Numbered from the stretch's first letter, positions 37,845 to 48,566 are shown. The stretch is 64,000 bases of DNA from Onishia taeanensis (GCF_003268885.1 NZ_QLSX01000002.1:336280-400279); one strand, 5' to 3'. The notes: a model not told the origin generated them from the sequence alone. A program made the numbers and translations.

Positions 37845-38186
37845 ATGAGCGATATTCTCAACCAGCTCGCCGAGGTGCTCGACCAGCGCCGCCAGGCGGA
37901 CCCCGGCACCAGCTATGTGGCCTCACTGCATCACAAGGGGCTCAACAAGATACTCGAGAAAGTTGGCGAGGAAGCCACCGAGACCCTGCTGGCAGCCAAG
38001 GATGCGGCTAATGGCTCAGAGAAGAACCGCGAGGCAGTAGTCGCTGAAACGGCCGACCTGTGGTTTCATAGCCTAGTGATGCTGTCGCATCTCGGGATTG
38101 ACCATCAGGACGTGCTTGATGAACTGGCACGTCGCTTCGGAATATCAGGGCTGGACGAGAAAGCCGCCCGCCCGACGGACGCTTAG
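37845..38186 (+). CDS. hisE: Phosphoribosyl-ATP pyrophosphatase
   Basis: HisE hydrolyses phosphoribosyl-ATP in histidine synthesis. AGGA lies 9 bases before the ATG at 37845, giving 113 residues of the all-alpha MazG-like fold ([17 protein letters not shown] and [17 protein letters not shown]). In Pseudomonas hisI lies directly upstream of hisE. Here there is no hisI between ubiB and hisE, so the cyclohydrolase must be encoded elsewhere. tatA follows after 30 bases. Confidence 0.94.
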   Translation: MSDILNQLAEVLDQRRQADPGTSYVASLHHKGLNKILEKVGEEATETLLAAKDAANGSEKNREAVVAETADLWFHSLVMLSHLGIDHQDVLDELARRFGISGLDEKAARPTDA

Positions 38187-38216
38187 GCCCAAGGGCCCAT
38201 TGAAGGGAGAGACTCC

Positions 38217-38486
38217 ATGTTAGGTGGCATCAGTATCTGGCAACTCTTGATCGTGCTGGGCATCATCATCCTGGTCTTCGGCACCAAGAAGCTGCGCAAC
38301 GTCGGCGGGGATCTTGGCGGCGCCGTGAAGGGCTTCAAGAAAGCCATGAACGACGGCGAGAAGGGCGAAGACGAGAAAAAGGAACAGGAAGACGCCACTC
38401 AACAGCGCGTCGCCCATGACGAGACCGGCAAGACCTATGACGTCGAAGCCGAGACCAAGACGCAGGAACCGGACGAGCGCAAGTAA
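38217..38486 (+). CDS. tatA: Sec-independent translocase subunit TatA
   Basis: TatA forms the size-variable pore element of the twin-arginine translocase. The 89-residue protein has a short N-terminal helix in the membrane (about residues 6-21), the FGTKKL hinge, an amphipathic helix rich in Gly and Lys, and a charged tail. GGGAGA stands before the ATG. tatB and tatC follow. Confidence 0.96.
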   Translation: MLGGISIWQLLIVLGIIILVFGTKKLRNVGGDLGGAVKGFKKAMNDGEKGEDEKKEQEDATQQRVAHDETGKTYDVEAETKTQEPDERK

Positions 38487-38492
38487 CCGCCC

Positions 38493-38956
38493 ATGTTCGA
38501 TATCGGTTTCCTCGAACTGCTGATCATCGGCGTAGTCGGTCTGCTGGTCCTCGGCCCCGAGCGTTTGCCCAGGGCAGCGCGCACCGCGGGCCTGTGGATC
38601 GGCAAGATCAAGCGCACGGTCTCTGGCATGCAGCGAGATATCTCCGCCCAGCTAGAGGCCGAGGAGCTGCGCCAGAAGCTCGACGACCAGCAGAAAAAGC
38701 TCGACGCCAGCCTCAACAAGGTCAAGCAGGATGTCGAGCGTTACGCCGAGCCTGACAGGGTCGACGCTGGCCGCGCCAGTCCTGACAATGCCACGAACAA
38801 TGCCACGGACGACGCCACAGACAAGCCCAAAGGCCAGCAGACCGACGACAGGGCTCGCCTGGACGCCGCCCCGGCTCAACGCCGTGACGAGGCCACAGCG
38901 ACCTCAGAGGCCCCCCGTGAGGCGTCCGCGGACAGCGACAAGGACCAAAGCACCCG

Positions 38957-38960
<4 letters not shown>
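38493..38960 (+). CDS. tatB: Sec-independent translocase subunit TatB
   Basis: TatB works with TatC in the receptor for twin-arginine signal peptides. The 155-residue protein starts MFDIGFLELLIIGVVGLLVL with the typical glutamate in the membrane helix, then GPERLP and a long amphipathic helix. The C-terminal third is disordered, with repeated DNAT/DDAT units (about residues 95-112). Confidence 0.95.
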
Positions 38961-41033
<2,073 letters not shown>

Positions 41034-41076
41034 CAGGAAGGGCGAGAGTGCCCTTCCTTGGCTTCCCGGAGGCAAG

Positions 41077-43284
41077 ATGGAAGACTCTCGCACCCCTGAT
41101 ACCGGCAGCACACTGCCCGAGGCGCCTTTCGACGAGAACAGCTCCGCCGAAGCGCCACCGCTGCGGGTCAACCGGACCCGCACCGGCATTCAGGCCAAGG
41201 TGGTGCCGGACCCCGAGGCCGACCTCAGCGATCCGCGTCTGTACTTCAACCGCGAGCTGTCGCATCTGCAGTTCAACATCCGAGTGCTCGAACAGGCCCT
41301 CGATCCGTCGCACCCGCTGCTCAACCGGGTGATGTTCCTGCTGATCTTCTCGTCCAATATGGACGAGTTCTTCGAGATTCGCGTCGCGGGCCTCAAGCAT
41401 CAGCTGATGCTGGGCAACGACGATACCGGCGCTGACAGCCGCCTGCCCCGCTCGATCCTCGACGAGATTTCTCAGGTCGCCCATGCCCAGGTTGAGCGCC
41501 AGTACCAGATACTCAACGAACAGCTGATCCCGGCGCTGGAAGAAAAAGGCCTGCGTTTCCGTCGCCGAGGCGACTGGAGCGAAGCACAGGCCAACTGGGT
41601 CAAGGACTACTTCGAGGAAGAAATCGTGCCGGTGATCAGTCCGATCGGGCTGGACCCCTCTCACCCCTTCCCGCGACTGGTCAACAAGAGCCTCAACTTC
41701 ATCGTCGAGCTGGAGGGCAAGGATGCCTTCGGTCGCGAGGGAGGGCTCGCCATACTGCCGGCACCGCGCTCGCTGCCGCGCGTGATCGGCCTGCCCGACG
41801 GGCTCTGCGCGGAAGGTTTCAACGAGTATGTTTTTCTTTCCTCGATGATCCACGCCCATGCCCAGGAGGTCTTCCCGGGCATGAAGGTGCGCGGCTGCTA
41901 CCAGTTCCGCCTGACCCGCAACGCCGACCTGGCGGTCGATCCGGAAGAGGTCTCCGACCTGGCCACGGCGCTGCGCGGCGAGCTGCTGGCCCGGCGCTAT
42001 GGCAGTGGCGTGCGCCTGGAAGTCGCCGACAACTGCCCGGATGACCTGGCCGGCTTTCTGCTCAAGCAGTTCGAGCTGGAGGAAGCCGACCTGTATCGGG
42101 TCAACGGTCCGGTCAACCTGACTCGCATGATGGCGGTGCTGAGTGATATCGATCGTCCCGAGCTCAGCTATCGCCCCTTCACACCCGGCGTGCCCAAGCC
42201 CCTCAACAAGAGCGGTAGCCTGTTCGACGCTATTCGCGAGCAGGACATTCTGCTTCACCACCCCTTCCAGTCCTTCAAGCCGATCGAAGACCTGCTCGCC
42301 GAGGCCGCCCGGGACTCGGCGGTACTGGCCATCAAGCAGACCCTTTATCGCACCGGCGCCGACTCACCGGTGGTCAGCGCTCTAGTCGAGGCGGCGCGCA
42401 ACGGCAAAGAGGTCACGGTGGTCATCGAGCTGCGGGCCCGTTTCGACGAGGCCGATAACCTGACCCTGGCCTCAAGGCTGCAGGAGGCCGGCGCCATCGT
42501 CATCTACGGCGTGATGGCCTACAAGACCCACGCCAAGATGATTCACATCGTGCGCCGCGAGAAGGGCGATCTTCGCTACTACGCGCACCTGGGGACCGGC
42601 AACTATCACTCCAAGACCGCCAAGCTCTACACCGACTACAGCCTGCTGACCGCCAACCCGACGCTCTGCGAGGACGTGCACAAGGTCTTCCAGCAGCTCT
42701 CCGGCATGGGGCAAGCTCGAAAGATCGAGACGCTACTGCACGCGCCCTTCACCCTGCATCCCAAAATGGTGGAGATGATCGACCGGGAAGCCAAGAACGC
42801 CGAGAAAGGCAAGCGCGGCCACCTGATCATCAAGTGCAACTCGCTGACCGAGCCGCAGCTGATCCGCGCGCTCTACCGCGCCTCACAAGCAGGCGTCGAG
42901 TGCGACCTGATCATCCGCGGCATGTGCTGCCTGCGCCCCGGCATTCCGGGTATTTCCGACAACATCCGGGTCCGCTCGGTGATCGGACGCTTCCTCGAGC
43001 ACACCCGAGTGTTCTACTTCCACAACGGTGGTAAGCCAGAGGTATGGGGCTCGAGCGCAGACTTCATGGCCCGCAACATGTTCCACCGTGTCGAGACCTG
43101 CTTCCCCTTCCTCGACAAGAAGATTGCTGCCCGAGTGCGCAAGGATCTGGAGACCTACCTGGTCGACAACTGCCAGAGCTGGCTGTTGCAGTCAGACGGC
43201 AGCTACATCAAGCAGGAAGTCGGCGACAGCGCTCCGATCAGCGTCCAGGAGACCCTGCTCTACGCCTACGCGACCAAAGCGTAA
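41077..43284 (+). CDS. ppk1: Polyphosphate kinase 1
   Basis: PPK1 reversibly makes inorganic polyphosphate from ATP. The 735-residue protein has an acidic, disordered N-terminus of about 45 residues. The N domain ([15 protein letters not shown]), head domain and two phospholipase D-like C domains follow. The autophosphorylated histidine should be in [14 protein letters not shown], followed by [18 protein letters not shown]. It is probably cotranscribed with hemB. The exopolyphosphatase gene ppx, usually adjacent, lies 7 kb further on. Confidence 0.97.
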   Translation: MEDSRTPDTGSTLPEAPFDENSSAEAPPLRVNRTRTGIQAKVVPDPEADLSDPRLYFNRELSHLQFNIRVLEQALDPSHPLLNRVMFLLIFSSNMDEFFEIRVAGLKHQLMLGNDDTGADSRLPRSILDEISQVAHAQVERQYQILNEQLIPALEEKGLRFRRRGDWSEAQANWVKDYFEEEIVPVISPIGLDPSHPFPRLVNKSLNFIVELEGKDAFGREGGLAILPAPRSLPRVIGLPDGLCAEGFNEYVFLSSMIHAHAQEVFPGMKVRGCYQFRLTRNADLAVDPEEVSDLATALRGELLARRYGSGVRLEVADNCPDDLAGFLLKQFELEEADLYRVNGPVNLTRMMAVLSDIDRPELSYRPFTPGVPKPLNKSGSLFDAIREQDILLHHPFQSFKPIEDLLAEAARDSAVLAIKQTLYRTGADSPVVSALVEAARNGKEVTVVIELRARFDEADNLTLASRLQEAGAIVIYGVMAYKTHAKMIHIVRREKGDLRYYAHLGTGNYHSKTAKLYTDYSLLTANPTLCEDVHKVFQQLSGMGQARKIETLLHAPFTLHPKMVEMIDREAKNAEKGKRGHLIIKCNSLTEPQLIRALYRASQAGVECDLIIRGMCCLRPGIPGISDNIRVRSVIGRFLEHTRVFYFHNGGKPEVWGSSADFMARNMFHRVETCFPFLDKKIAARVRKDLETYLVDNCQSWLLQSDGSYIKQEVGDSAPISVQETLLYAYATKA

Positions 43285-43334
43285 CCAACGCAAACGAGCA
43301 TCACGACAAGGCAGATGCCTTTCACTGATACAGC

Positions 43335-43358
43335 GACGCCGGGCCCTGGCCCGGCGTC
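43335..43358. terminator. Terminator hairpin between convergent ppk1 and aroG
   Basis: A perfect 11-bp stem (43335-43345 with 43348-43358) with a 2-base loop lies between convergent genes and could serve both directions. No strong T-run follows on either strand. Confidence 0.65.
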
Positions 43359-43407
43359 GTGGTATCTGCCATCCCATCACCGTATTACGTCAGCACGGTG
43401 AGGTGAC

Positions 43408-44559
43408 TCAAGCGTCCCGCAGTCGCTCGGCGGCGGTCGCCAGCAAGTGTTCGGTGGTATCCCAGCCCAGGCAGGCATCGGTGACCGAGACGCCATAGCG
43501 CAGCGCGCCAGGCTTCAACGGCTGCTTGCCCTCGTAAAGGTGGCTCTCGAGCATCACCCCGACCAGACCGGTATCCCCGGCCAGGCGCTGGCCCAGCACA
43601 TCGAGCAGCACCTCGCCCTGACGCCGGTGATCCTTGCGCGAATTGGCATGACTGCAGTCGACCATGATCCGTGGCGCCAGCCCCGCCTCCTGAAGCGCCC
43701 GGCGACAGGCCGCCACTTCCGGCGCCCGGAAGTTGGGCTCGCCATGACCGCCGCGCAACACCACGTGGGTGTGGGGGTTACCCGGCGTGCGGCGCATCAC
43801 CGGCCGGCCGTCGGCGGCGATGGCCGGATGATGATGAGGGTGGGCACTGGCGCGAATGGCATCGATGGCCACCTGAACGCCGCCGTCGGTGCCGTTCTTG
43901 AAGCCGACCACGGCGCCCAGGCCGCTGGCCAGTTCACGGTGGATCTGGGATTCGGTGGTGCGCGCGCCGATCGCTGTCCAGGCCAGCAGATCATCGAGGT
44001 AAGGCGCGACCATCGGCTGCAGGAGCTCAGTCGCGACCGGCAGGCCCAGTTCCACGATCTCACGCATCAACGAGCGGGACAGGGTCAGGCCGGTGGCCAT
44101 GTCATCGGCACCCTCGAGGCCAGGATCGTAGGCGAGCCCCTTCCAGCCCACCGTCGTGCGAGGCTTCTCGACATAGACCCGCATCACCAACAGCAGCCGG
44201 TCTTCGACCTGATGGGCCAACGCCGCGAGGCGCTCGGCGTAGTCACGGGCGGCCTTGGGATCATGGATCGAACAGGGGCCCACCACGACCAGCAGACGAT
44301 CGTCGCGGCCATCGAGAATGGCGCGAATGGCCTCGCGCTGCCCCTCGACCCGCTCGGCCAAGGCCTGCGACAGCGGCAGCTCACGACGCAGCTCGTCGGG
44401 GGTCGGCAGGGGGCTCTCTTCAAGCGTCAGGGCCGTGGCGGCATCGCCTTGGGTAGCAGTGTCCTGAGCACTGTCAGAAGTACCGTCAGCGACACTTTGG
44501 CAACTAGCTTCAGCACGACGTTCGGCAACAGGGTCAAGGGCAGAAAGACTGGCATTCAT
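43408..44559 (-). CDS. aroG: 3-deoxy-7-phosphoheptulonate (DAHP) synthase, class I
   Basis: DAHP synthase joins phosphoenolpyruvate and erythrose 4-phosphate as the first step of aromatic synthesis. The 383-residue protein is of the AroF/G/H type: LLVVVGPCSIHDP, EKPRTTVGWKGL, GFKNGTDG and MVDCSHANSRK are all present. It has about 30 extra low-complexity residues at the N-terminus compared with E. coli enzymes. Which amino acid inhibits it cannot be read off, so the G symbol is only a family label. Its ATG overlaps the stop of an upstream leader ORF (ATGA), and further upstream lies an attenuator-like region. Confidence 0.93.
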   Translation of the reverse strand: MNASLSALDPVAERRAEASCQSVADGTSDSAQDTATQGDAATALTLEESPLPTPDELRRELPLSQALAERVEGQREAIRAILDGRDDRLLVVVGPCSIHDPKAARDYAERLAALAHQVEDRLLLVMRVYVEKPRTTVGWKGLAYDPGLEGADDMATGLTLSRSLMREIVELGLPVATELLQPMVAPYLDDLLAWTAIGARTTESQIHRELASGLGAVVGFKNGTDGGVQVAIDAIRASAHPHHHPAIAADGRPVMRRTPGNPHTHVVLRGGHGEPNFRAPEVAACRRALQEAGLAPRIMVDCSHANSRKDHRRQGEVLLDVLGQRLAGDTGLVGVMLESHLYEGKQPLKPGALRYGVSVTDACLGWDTTEHLLATAAERLRDA

Positions 44560-44729
44560 GGGGTAAGGCTCCGGCTAGGCGATTGGCGTCGAGTCGTATG
44601 GCCACCAAGAGCATGCCGGCCGGAGGTGGCGAATTGTGCCGACCGGGCGTCGCTAAATCGCCAATAGCCATACGCGCTCGCGTAGCGGGGCGATAGGGTC
44701 ATGGCAAAAGCTGCGTGGCGGTCGAACAT
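44556..44729 (-). CDS. Putative leader ORF 2 of aroG (57 codons, aromatic-codon cluster)
   Basis: This short frame begins with ATG after AAGGAAGA, spaced 7 bases, and its TGA overlaps the aroG ATG (ATGA), so it would be translationally coupled to aroG. The product contains a cluster Y-A-S-A-Y-G-Y-W-R-F (residues 16-25). The Tyr/Trp codons lie in two segments (44667-44674 and 44659-44665) that are complementary to 44595-44602 and 44582-44588, just upstream of the aroG ribosome site. The rest of the peptide resembles nothing known. A regulatory leader is inferred, not shown. Confidence 0.45.
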   Translation of the reverse strand: MFDRHAAFAMTLSPRYASAYGYWRFSDARSAQFATSGRHALGGHTTRRQSPSRSLTP

Positions 44730-44786
44730 CGCGTGTCTTCCTTGTGGGCCTGAGGCCCGATGTATGAGTGACAAAGCGTCCAGAAA

Positions 44787-44820
44787 CGAAAACCCCCGGT
44801 CGGGTTGCCGACCGGGGGTT
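44787..44820 (-). terminator. Attenuator-type terminator in the aroG leader
   Basis: A perfect 13-bp stem (44808-44820 with 44791-44803) with a 4-base loop is followed on the minus strand by TTTTCGTTT, about 230 bases before aroG. Part of its 5' arm and loop (44802-44809) is exactly complementary to 44834-44841. Formation of that alternative pairing would break the terminator, as in amino-acid attenuators. Confidence 0.75.
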
Positions 44821-44868
44821 TCAAGACATCGGAGGCAACCCTGAGTGGGGCGTACCTCGCGGCGCGGG

Positions 44869-45030
44869 TCAGTGAGACCAGGCCGCCGGCACGCCGGCGC
44901 TAAACCAATAGCTCCAGAACCGTTGCCAACCGGCTGTTTCAATGCCTGCCTCGGTCTTGCACGCCAAGCACCGCACATCGCCTGAGAAGGCGAAGCGGGC
45001 AGTGTTGGAAGCAAGCGAGAGATGGGTCAT
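44869..45030 (-). CDS. Putative Trp-rich leader peptide of aroG (leader ORF 1)
   Basis: This is a 53-codon frame whose C-terminal part reads G-W-Q-R-F-W-S-Y-W-F (residues 34-43), with a fourth Trp at 51. It ends 48 bases before the terminator stem. The Trp35 codon lies in a segment (44922-44927) complementary to part of 44834-44841, which can instead pair with the terminator arm. This gives the classical 1:2 / 2:3 / 3:4 choice of a ribosome-stalling attenuator. The ATG at 45030 has a poor ribosome site; an in-frame GTG at residue 19 is an alternative start. Confidence 0.5.
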   Translation of the reverse strand: MTHLSLASNTARFAFSGDVRCLACKTEAGIETAGWQRFWSYWFSAGVPAAWSH

Positions 45031-45080
45031 GGTTATTCGGCTGTCTGTTGAGAGTTCTGATCAACGTGTCTAGTGAGCAC

Positions 45081-45110
45081 GTTTCTAATGACTGAGTTTC
45101 TAATGACTGA
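45081..45110. repeat. Two perfect 15-bp tandem repeats upstream of the aroG leader
   Basis: GTTTCTAATGACTGA occurs twice in tandem, and a degenerate third copy (GCTTCAATGACT) follows. The repeats lie 50-80 bases upstream of leader ORF 1, at the place expected for promoter or operator sequences. Confidence 0.8.
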
Positions 45111-45138
45111 GCTTCAATGACTTGCTTCATCCTACACA

Positions 45139-45167
45139 CCCTGACGGGCTTGGCAAGCCCGTCAGGG
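45139..45167. other. Perfect 13-bp hairpin
   Basis: CCCTGACGGGCTT and its exact complement (45139-45151 and 45155-45167) are separated by GGC. It has no T-run on either strand. It may end the minus-strand transcript of the folM side before the aroG promoter. Confidence 0.6.
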
Positions 45168-45282
45168 CGGGATACAGGCCTTGGTCACTCGCCTTAGTTA
45201 TTTGCCCCTTAGCCATTACGCTGTGCCGCTGGCCTGAGCCACTCGTCTAGCCAGCTGAGCCTGGATGCCTGGCGTCAGTGCT

Positions 45283-45362
45283 TAGCCAACATAGTGCATA
45301 GCCAAAATAGTGCTTAGCCAGAATAGTACGTAGCTTAAATAGCGCTTAGCCAAAATACTGAA
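45283..45362. repeat. 16-bp tandem repeat, five copies
   Basis: Five 16-base units start at 45283, 45299, 45315, 45331 and 45347 with consensus TAGCCAAAATAGTGCT and a few substitutions. The last unit is inside the 3' end of the 41-residue ORF, whose stop codon lies in the overlap between units. The array looks like an expansion of that gene's terminal sequence. Confidence 0.88.
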
Positions 45363-45471
45363 CCCAGCCAATGGTCGCCGGCAGGCCGGCCATGCCGACC
45401 AGCACAACGACTCCGAGGAACAGGGTCAGAAACCCCGACTCGTCTTTGAAGTTAGGATCATGCTCAGCCAT
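45346..45471 (-). CDS. Small single-span membrane protein, 41 residues
   Basis: The frame starts with ATG at 45471 after GAGGT (spacing 6) and ends TAA. The product has a hydrophilic N-terminus (about residues 2-13) and one hydrophobic segment from F14 to about W34 (FLTLFLGVVVLVGMAGLPATIG), ending WVQYFG. It lies 41 bases downstream of folM on the same strand, so it may be cotranscribed. I do not recognise a family. The good ribosome site and membrane-like composition make it more likely real than chance. Confidence 0.6.
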   Translation of the reverse strand: MAEHDPNFKDESGFLTLFLGVVVLVGMAGLPATIGWVQYFG

Positions 45472-45512
45472 GAGTGACCTCACGGGATAGGGCGTCAGCC
45501 GATAGACAGAGT

Positions 45513-46226
45513 CTAGCGCAGGTGTCGCCCGCCATCGACCGGCAGGGTCACACCGGTCACAAAGCGGTTGTCGAGCAGGTAGCGCAGGCTCTCGTAGATC
45601 ACCCCCGGCCCGGGGATCATCTGCATCGCCGACTTGGCTCGGGCCTTCTCGGCGTAGGCCTCATCGTCGCCCTCGTTGAGCATGATCATCGCCGGCGCGA
45701 TACCGTTGACTTGGATGCGCGGCGCGTACATGGCGGCGAATGACAGCGTCAGGTTGTCGAGCCCGGCCTTGGTCGCCGCATAGGCGGCGTGCTTCTTCGA
45801 GCCCTTGACCGCCACATAGTCGGTCATGTGCACGATATCGGCGAGCGGCTCGTCGCCGGCCTCAAGCAGGGCCTGAGCATGCAGGTTGAGCAGGTAAGGC
45901 GCCTGCATGTGTACCCGGAACAGGCGCTCGAAGTTGGCACCGGCATCGTCGCCGCGGCTGTCCGGGGCCCAGTCGCTGGCGTTGTGGACGATCGCCCGCA
46001 GCGCAGGCGTCGTTGCCTTGAGCCGTGAGATGAAATCGAGGATACCGGCTTCGCTCGAAAAGTCTGCCGCCAGTGTGACGATGCCCTTCTCGCGCAGGGC
46101 CTCGAGCTCGGGGCGCTCACGCCGATAGCTGATGATGACGGGGTGACCGTCATCGATCAGTCGCTCGGCACAGTGGCGCCCCAGCCGCTGGGCGCCACCG
46201 GTGATCAGGATCGGGGCCGCACTCAT
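45513..46226 (-). CDS. folM: Dihydromonapterin reductase FolM (short-chain dehydrogenase)
   Basis: FolM reduces dihydromonapterin to tetrahydromonapterin and has some dihydrofolate reductase activity. The 237-residue SDR has the cofactor motif ITGGAQRLG, HNASDW in place of NNAG, the YAATKAG active-site pair and the C-terminal TLPVDGGRHLR shared with E. coli FolM. The start overlaps the stop of the flavin reductase gene (ATGA), so the two are translated together. Confidence 0.88.
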   Translation of the reverse strand: MSAAPILITGGAQRLGRHCAERLIDDGHPVIISYRRERPELEALREKGIVTLAADFSSEAGILDFISRLKATTPALRAIVHNASDWAPDSRGDDAGANFERLFRVHMQAPYLLNLHAQALLEAGDEPLADIVHMTDYVAVKGSKKHAAYAATKAGLDNLTLSFAAMYAPRIQVNGIAPAMIMLNEGDDEAYAEKARAKSAMQMIPGPGVIYESLRYLLDNRFVTGVTLPVDGGRHLR

Positions 46227-47008
46227 GTCTCGCCAGCCCTCACCAGGCTGCCCACGGTGGGCACCAGAGGATCACGCGGCGCATAGGCGAAGACATCAGA
46301 GAACACCCGCGAGGGCTCGAGCCCCAGCGAGGCCAGCACATCGACGCAGGCATAAACCATGCCCGGCGAGCCGGACAGGTAAACGTCGTGGCCTGAGACG
46401 TCGACATCGTCCAGCGCCTCACCCAGTGCGGCGTCGATGCGACCGACATGTCCCTGGATACGCGGGGCCGCAAAGTCGTCGCTCATGCCCTGCTCGCTGA
46501 CCCCGTGGAAGGTCACGTTAGGGTGCCGGGTGACCCACTCCCGGGCCTGACTCTCAAGATAGAACTCGCGGCGCTCCTTGGCCGCCCACCACAGGTCGAT
46601 CTCGCGCCCGGGGTCGGCGTGCAGCGCCGCCTCGACGATTGCCTTCATCTGAGCGAAGCCGGTGCCGGCGGCAACCAGCAGCAAAGGACGGCTGCTGTCG
46701 GGATCAAGCACACAGTCACCACCCGGCAGGCGCAGAGTCAGTTGGGCGGCGTGCTGCATGAGCTCACGCAGGCGCGCCGAATTGGAGCGCTCGGGCCAGT
46801 GTTGGATATGCAGCTCGAGGGAGCCGTCATCGACATGGGCATTGGCGATCGAGAACGGCACCCAGGTGTCGTCGTCCAGCTCAAGCTCCAGGTACTGGCC
46901 CGGGGCATGTGCCATGGCCTCGGGGCGCCCTTCCAGGCGTACCCGGAAGACATCGGGATTGAGATCCTCCACCGCCGTTACTTGGCAGGTCAGGGTCCTT
47001 GCGGTCAT
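46223..47008 (-). CDS. fre: NAD(P)H-flavin reductase (Fre-like)
   Basis: This is a ferredoxin-NADP reductase-superfamily protein that reduces free flavins. The 261 residues include the flavin-binding APGQYLELEL and PFSIAN segments and the nucleotide-binding LLLVAAGTGFAQMKAIVE. There is no 2Fe-2S domain. It lies directly downstream of ubiD, as in E. coli, where Fre may supply reduced FMN for prenyl-FMN formation. The C-terminal 25 residues extend beyond typical Fre. Confidence 0.88.
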   Translation of the reverse strand: MTARTLTCQVTAVEDLNPDVFRVRLEGRPEAMAHAPGQYLELELDDDTWVPFSIANAHVDDGSLELHIQHWPERSNSARLRELMQHAAQLTLRLPGGDCVLDPDSSRPLLLVAAGTGFAQMKAIVEAALHADPGREIDLWWAAKERREFYLESQAREWVTRHPNVTFHGVSEQGMSDDFAAPRIQGHVGRIDAALGEALDDVDVSGHDVYLSGSPGMVYACVDVLASLGLEPSRVFSDVFAYAPRDPLVPTVGSLVRAGET

Positions 47009-47072
47009 AAGCGCCTCTCGTGGTCAGGAGCATAAGTCAGGAGCGTGGGCGTAGTCAGCAGCTTGGAAGAAG

Positions 47073-48566
47073 TCAGGAGCGTGGGGCGGGGCCCGCCGGC
47101 AGGGTGATCCCGAGCTCGGCCCAGCGATCATCGACCCGCGACTTGACGGCCTCGTCCATGACAATCGGCTCACCCCACTCGCGGTCGGTCTCGCCCGGCC
47201 ACTTGTTGGTGGCATCCATGCCCATCTTGGAGCCAAGCCCGGCGGTGGGCGAGGCAAAGTCCAGGTAGTCGATGGGCGTGTTCTCGACCATTACCGTATC
47301 ACGGGCCGGGTCCATGCGAGTGGTGATGGCCCAGATCACGTCTTCCCAGTTGCGGGCATCGATGTCGTCATCGAGCACCACCACAAACTTGGTGTACATG
47401 AACTGGCGCAGGAAGCTCCACACGCCCATCATCACCCGCTTGGCATGGCCCGGGTACTGCTTCTTCATCGTCACCACCGCCATGCGGTAGGAACAGCCCT
47501 CGGGCGGCAGATAGAAGTCGACGATTTCCGGGAACTGCTTGCGCAGGATCGGCACGAAGACCTCGTTGAGGGCCAGGCCGAGGATCGCCGGCTCGTCGGG
47601 CGGCCGGCCAGTGTAGGTCGAGTGGTAGATAGGGTCGCGGCGATGGGTAATGCGCTCGACGGTGAATACCGGGAAGTGCTCGACTTCGTTGTAATAGCCG
47701 GTGTGATCGCCGTAGGGGCCCTCGGGCGCCATGTCGTCGGGGTAGATGAAGCCCTCGAGGATGATCTCGCTGGAGGCCGGCACCTCGAGATCGGCATGGC
47801 CACACTTGACGAGTTCGGTGCGCGAGCCCCGCAGCAGACCGGCGAAGGCATACTCGGAGAGGGTATCCGGCACCGGCGTCACCGCGCCCAGGATGGTGGC
47901 CGGGTCGGCGCCCAGCGCCACCGCGACCGGGAAGGGTTCGCCGGGATGGGCGGCCTGCCACTCCTTGAAGTCCAGCGCCCCGCCACGATGAGAGAGCCAG
48001 CGCATGATCAGGCGGTTCTTGCCCAGCTTTTGCTGACGATAGATGCCGAGATTCTGGCGCTCCTTGTGGGGCCCCTTGGTGACCACCAGCGCCCAGGTGA
48101 CCAGCGGCGCGGCATCGCCAGGCCAGCAGTGCTGGATGGGAATGCGATCGAGATCCACCGCCTCGCCTTCGAGCACCACCTCCTGCACCGGCGCCTTGCG
48201 GAGCACCTTAGGCCCCATGCTCATCACCTGCTTGAAGATCGGCAGCTTCTCCCAGGCATCACGAAAGCCCTTGGGCGGATCGGGTTCCTTGAGGAAGGCC
48301 AGTAGCTTGCCAACCTCGCGCAGGGCACTCACCGACTCCTGCCCCATGCCCAGCGCTACACGCCGCGGGGTGCCGAATAGATTGCCCAGCAGCGGCATGT
48401 CATGGCCCTTGACGTTCTCGAACAGGAGCGCCGGACCGCCGGCCTTGAGGGTGCGATCACAGATCTCGGTGATCTCGAGGTAGGGGTCCACCTCGGCAGT
48501 CACCCGCTGGAGTTCTCCCTGCGCCTCCAGGGCGGCGATAAACTCACGCAAGTCCTTATACTTCAT
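47073..48566 (-). CDS. ubiD: 3-octaprenyl-4-hydroxybenzoate decarboxylase UbiD
   Basis: UbiD decarboxylates the prenylated 4-hydroxybenzoate in ubiquinone synthesis with prenylated FMN. The start [19 protein letters not shown] at 48566 gives 497 residues. The upstream in-frame ATG at 48605 lies inside the rho terminator and is rejected. Family segments include [46 protein letters not shown] and [14 protein letters not shown]. It sits 26 bases downstream of the rho terminator, so its own promoter or read-through is needed. Confidence 0.96.
   Translation of the reverse strand: MKYKDLREFIAALEAQGELQRVTAEVDPYLEITEICDRTLKAGGPALLFENVKGHDMPLLGNLFGTPRRVALGMGQESVSALREVGKLLAFLKEPDPPKGFRDAWEKLPIFKQVMSMGPKVLRKAPVQEVVLEGEAVDLDRIPIQHCWPGDAAPLVTWALVVTKGPHKERQNLGIYRQQKLGKNRLIMRWLSHRGGALDFKEWQAAHPGEPFPVAVALGADPATILGAVTPVPDTLSEYAFAGLLRGSRTELVKCGHADLEVPASSEIILEGFIYPDDMAPEGPYGDHTGYYNEVEHFPVFTVERITHRRDPIYHSTYTGRPPDEPAILGLALNEVFVPILRKQFPEIVDFYLPPEGCSYRMAVVTMKKQYPGHAKRVMMGVWSFLRQFMYTKFVVVLDDDIDARNWEDVIWAITTRMDPARDTVMVENTPIDYLDFASPTAGLGSKMGMDATNKWPGETDREWGEPIVMDEAVKSRVDDRWAELGITLPAGPAPRS

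Larger units (their letters stand above)
45031..45345. other. Region between aroG leader and the 41-residue ORF
   Basis: This gene-free stretch contains, from left to right, the presumed aroG promoter area with a 15-bp direct repeat (45081-45110), a perfect 13-bp hairpin (45139-45167) and most of a 16-bp tandem repeat array. No promoter hexamers are clear enough to name. Confidence 0.5.

Noticed and set aside
44556-45014. 152-codon frame spanning the aroG leader
   Set aside because: Upstream of the internal ATG at 44729 it runs through the terminator hairpin and has no ribosome site; only the last 57 codons have a credible start.
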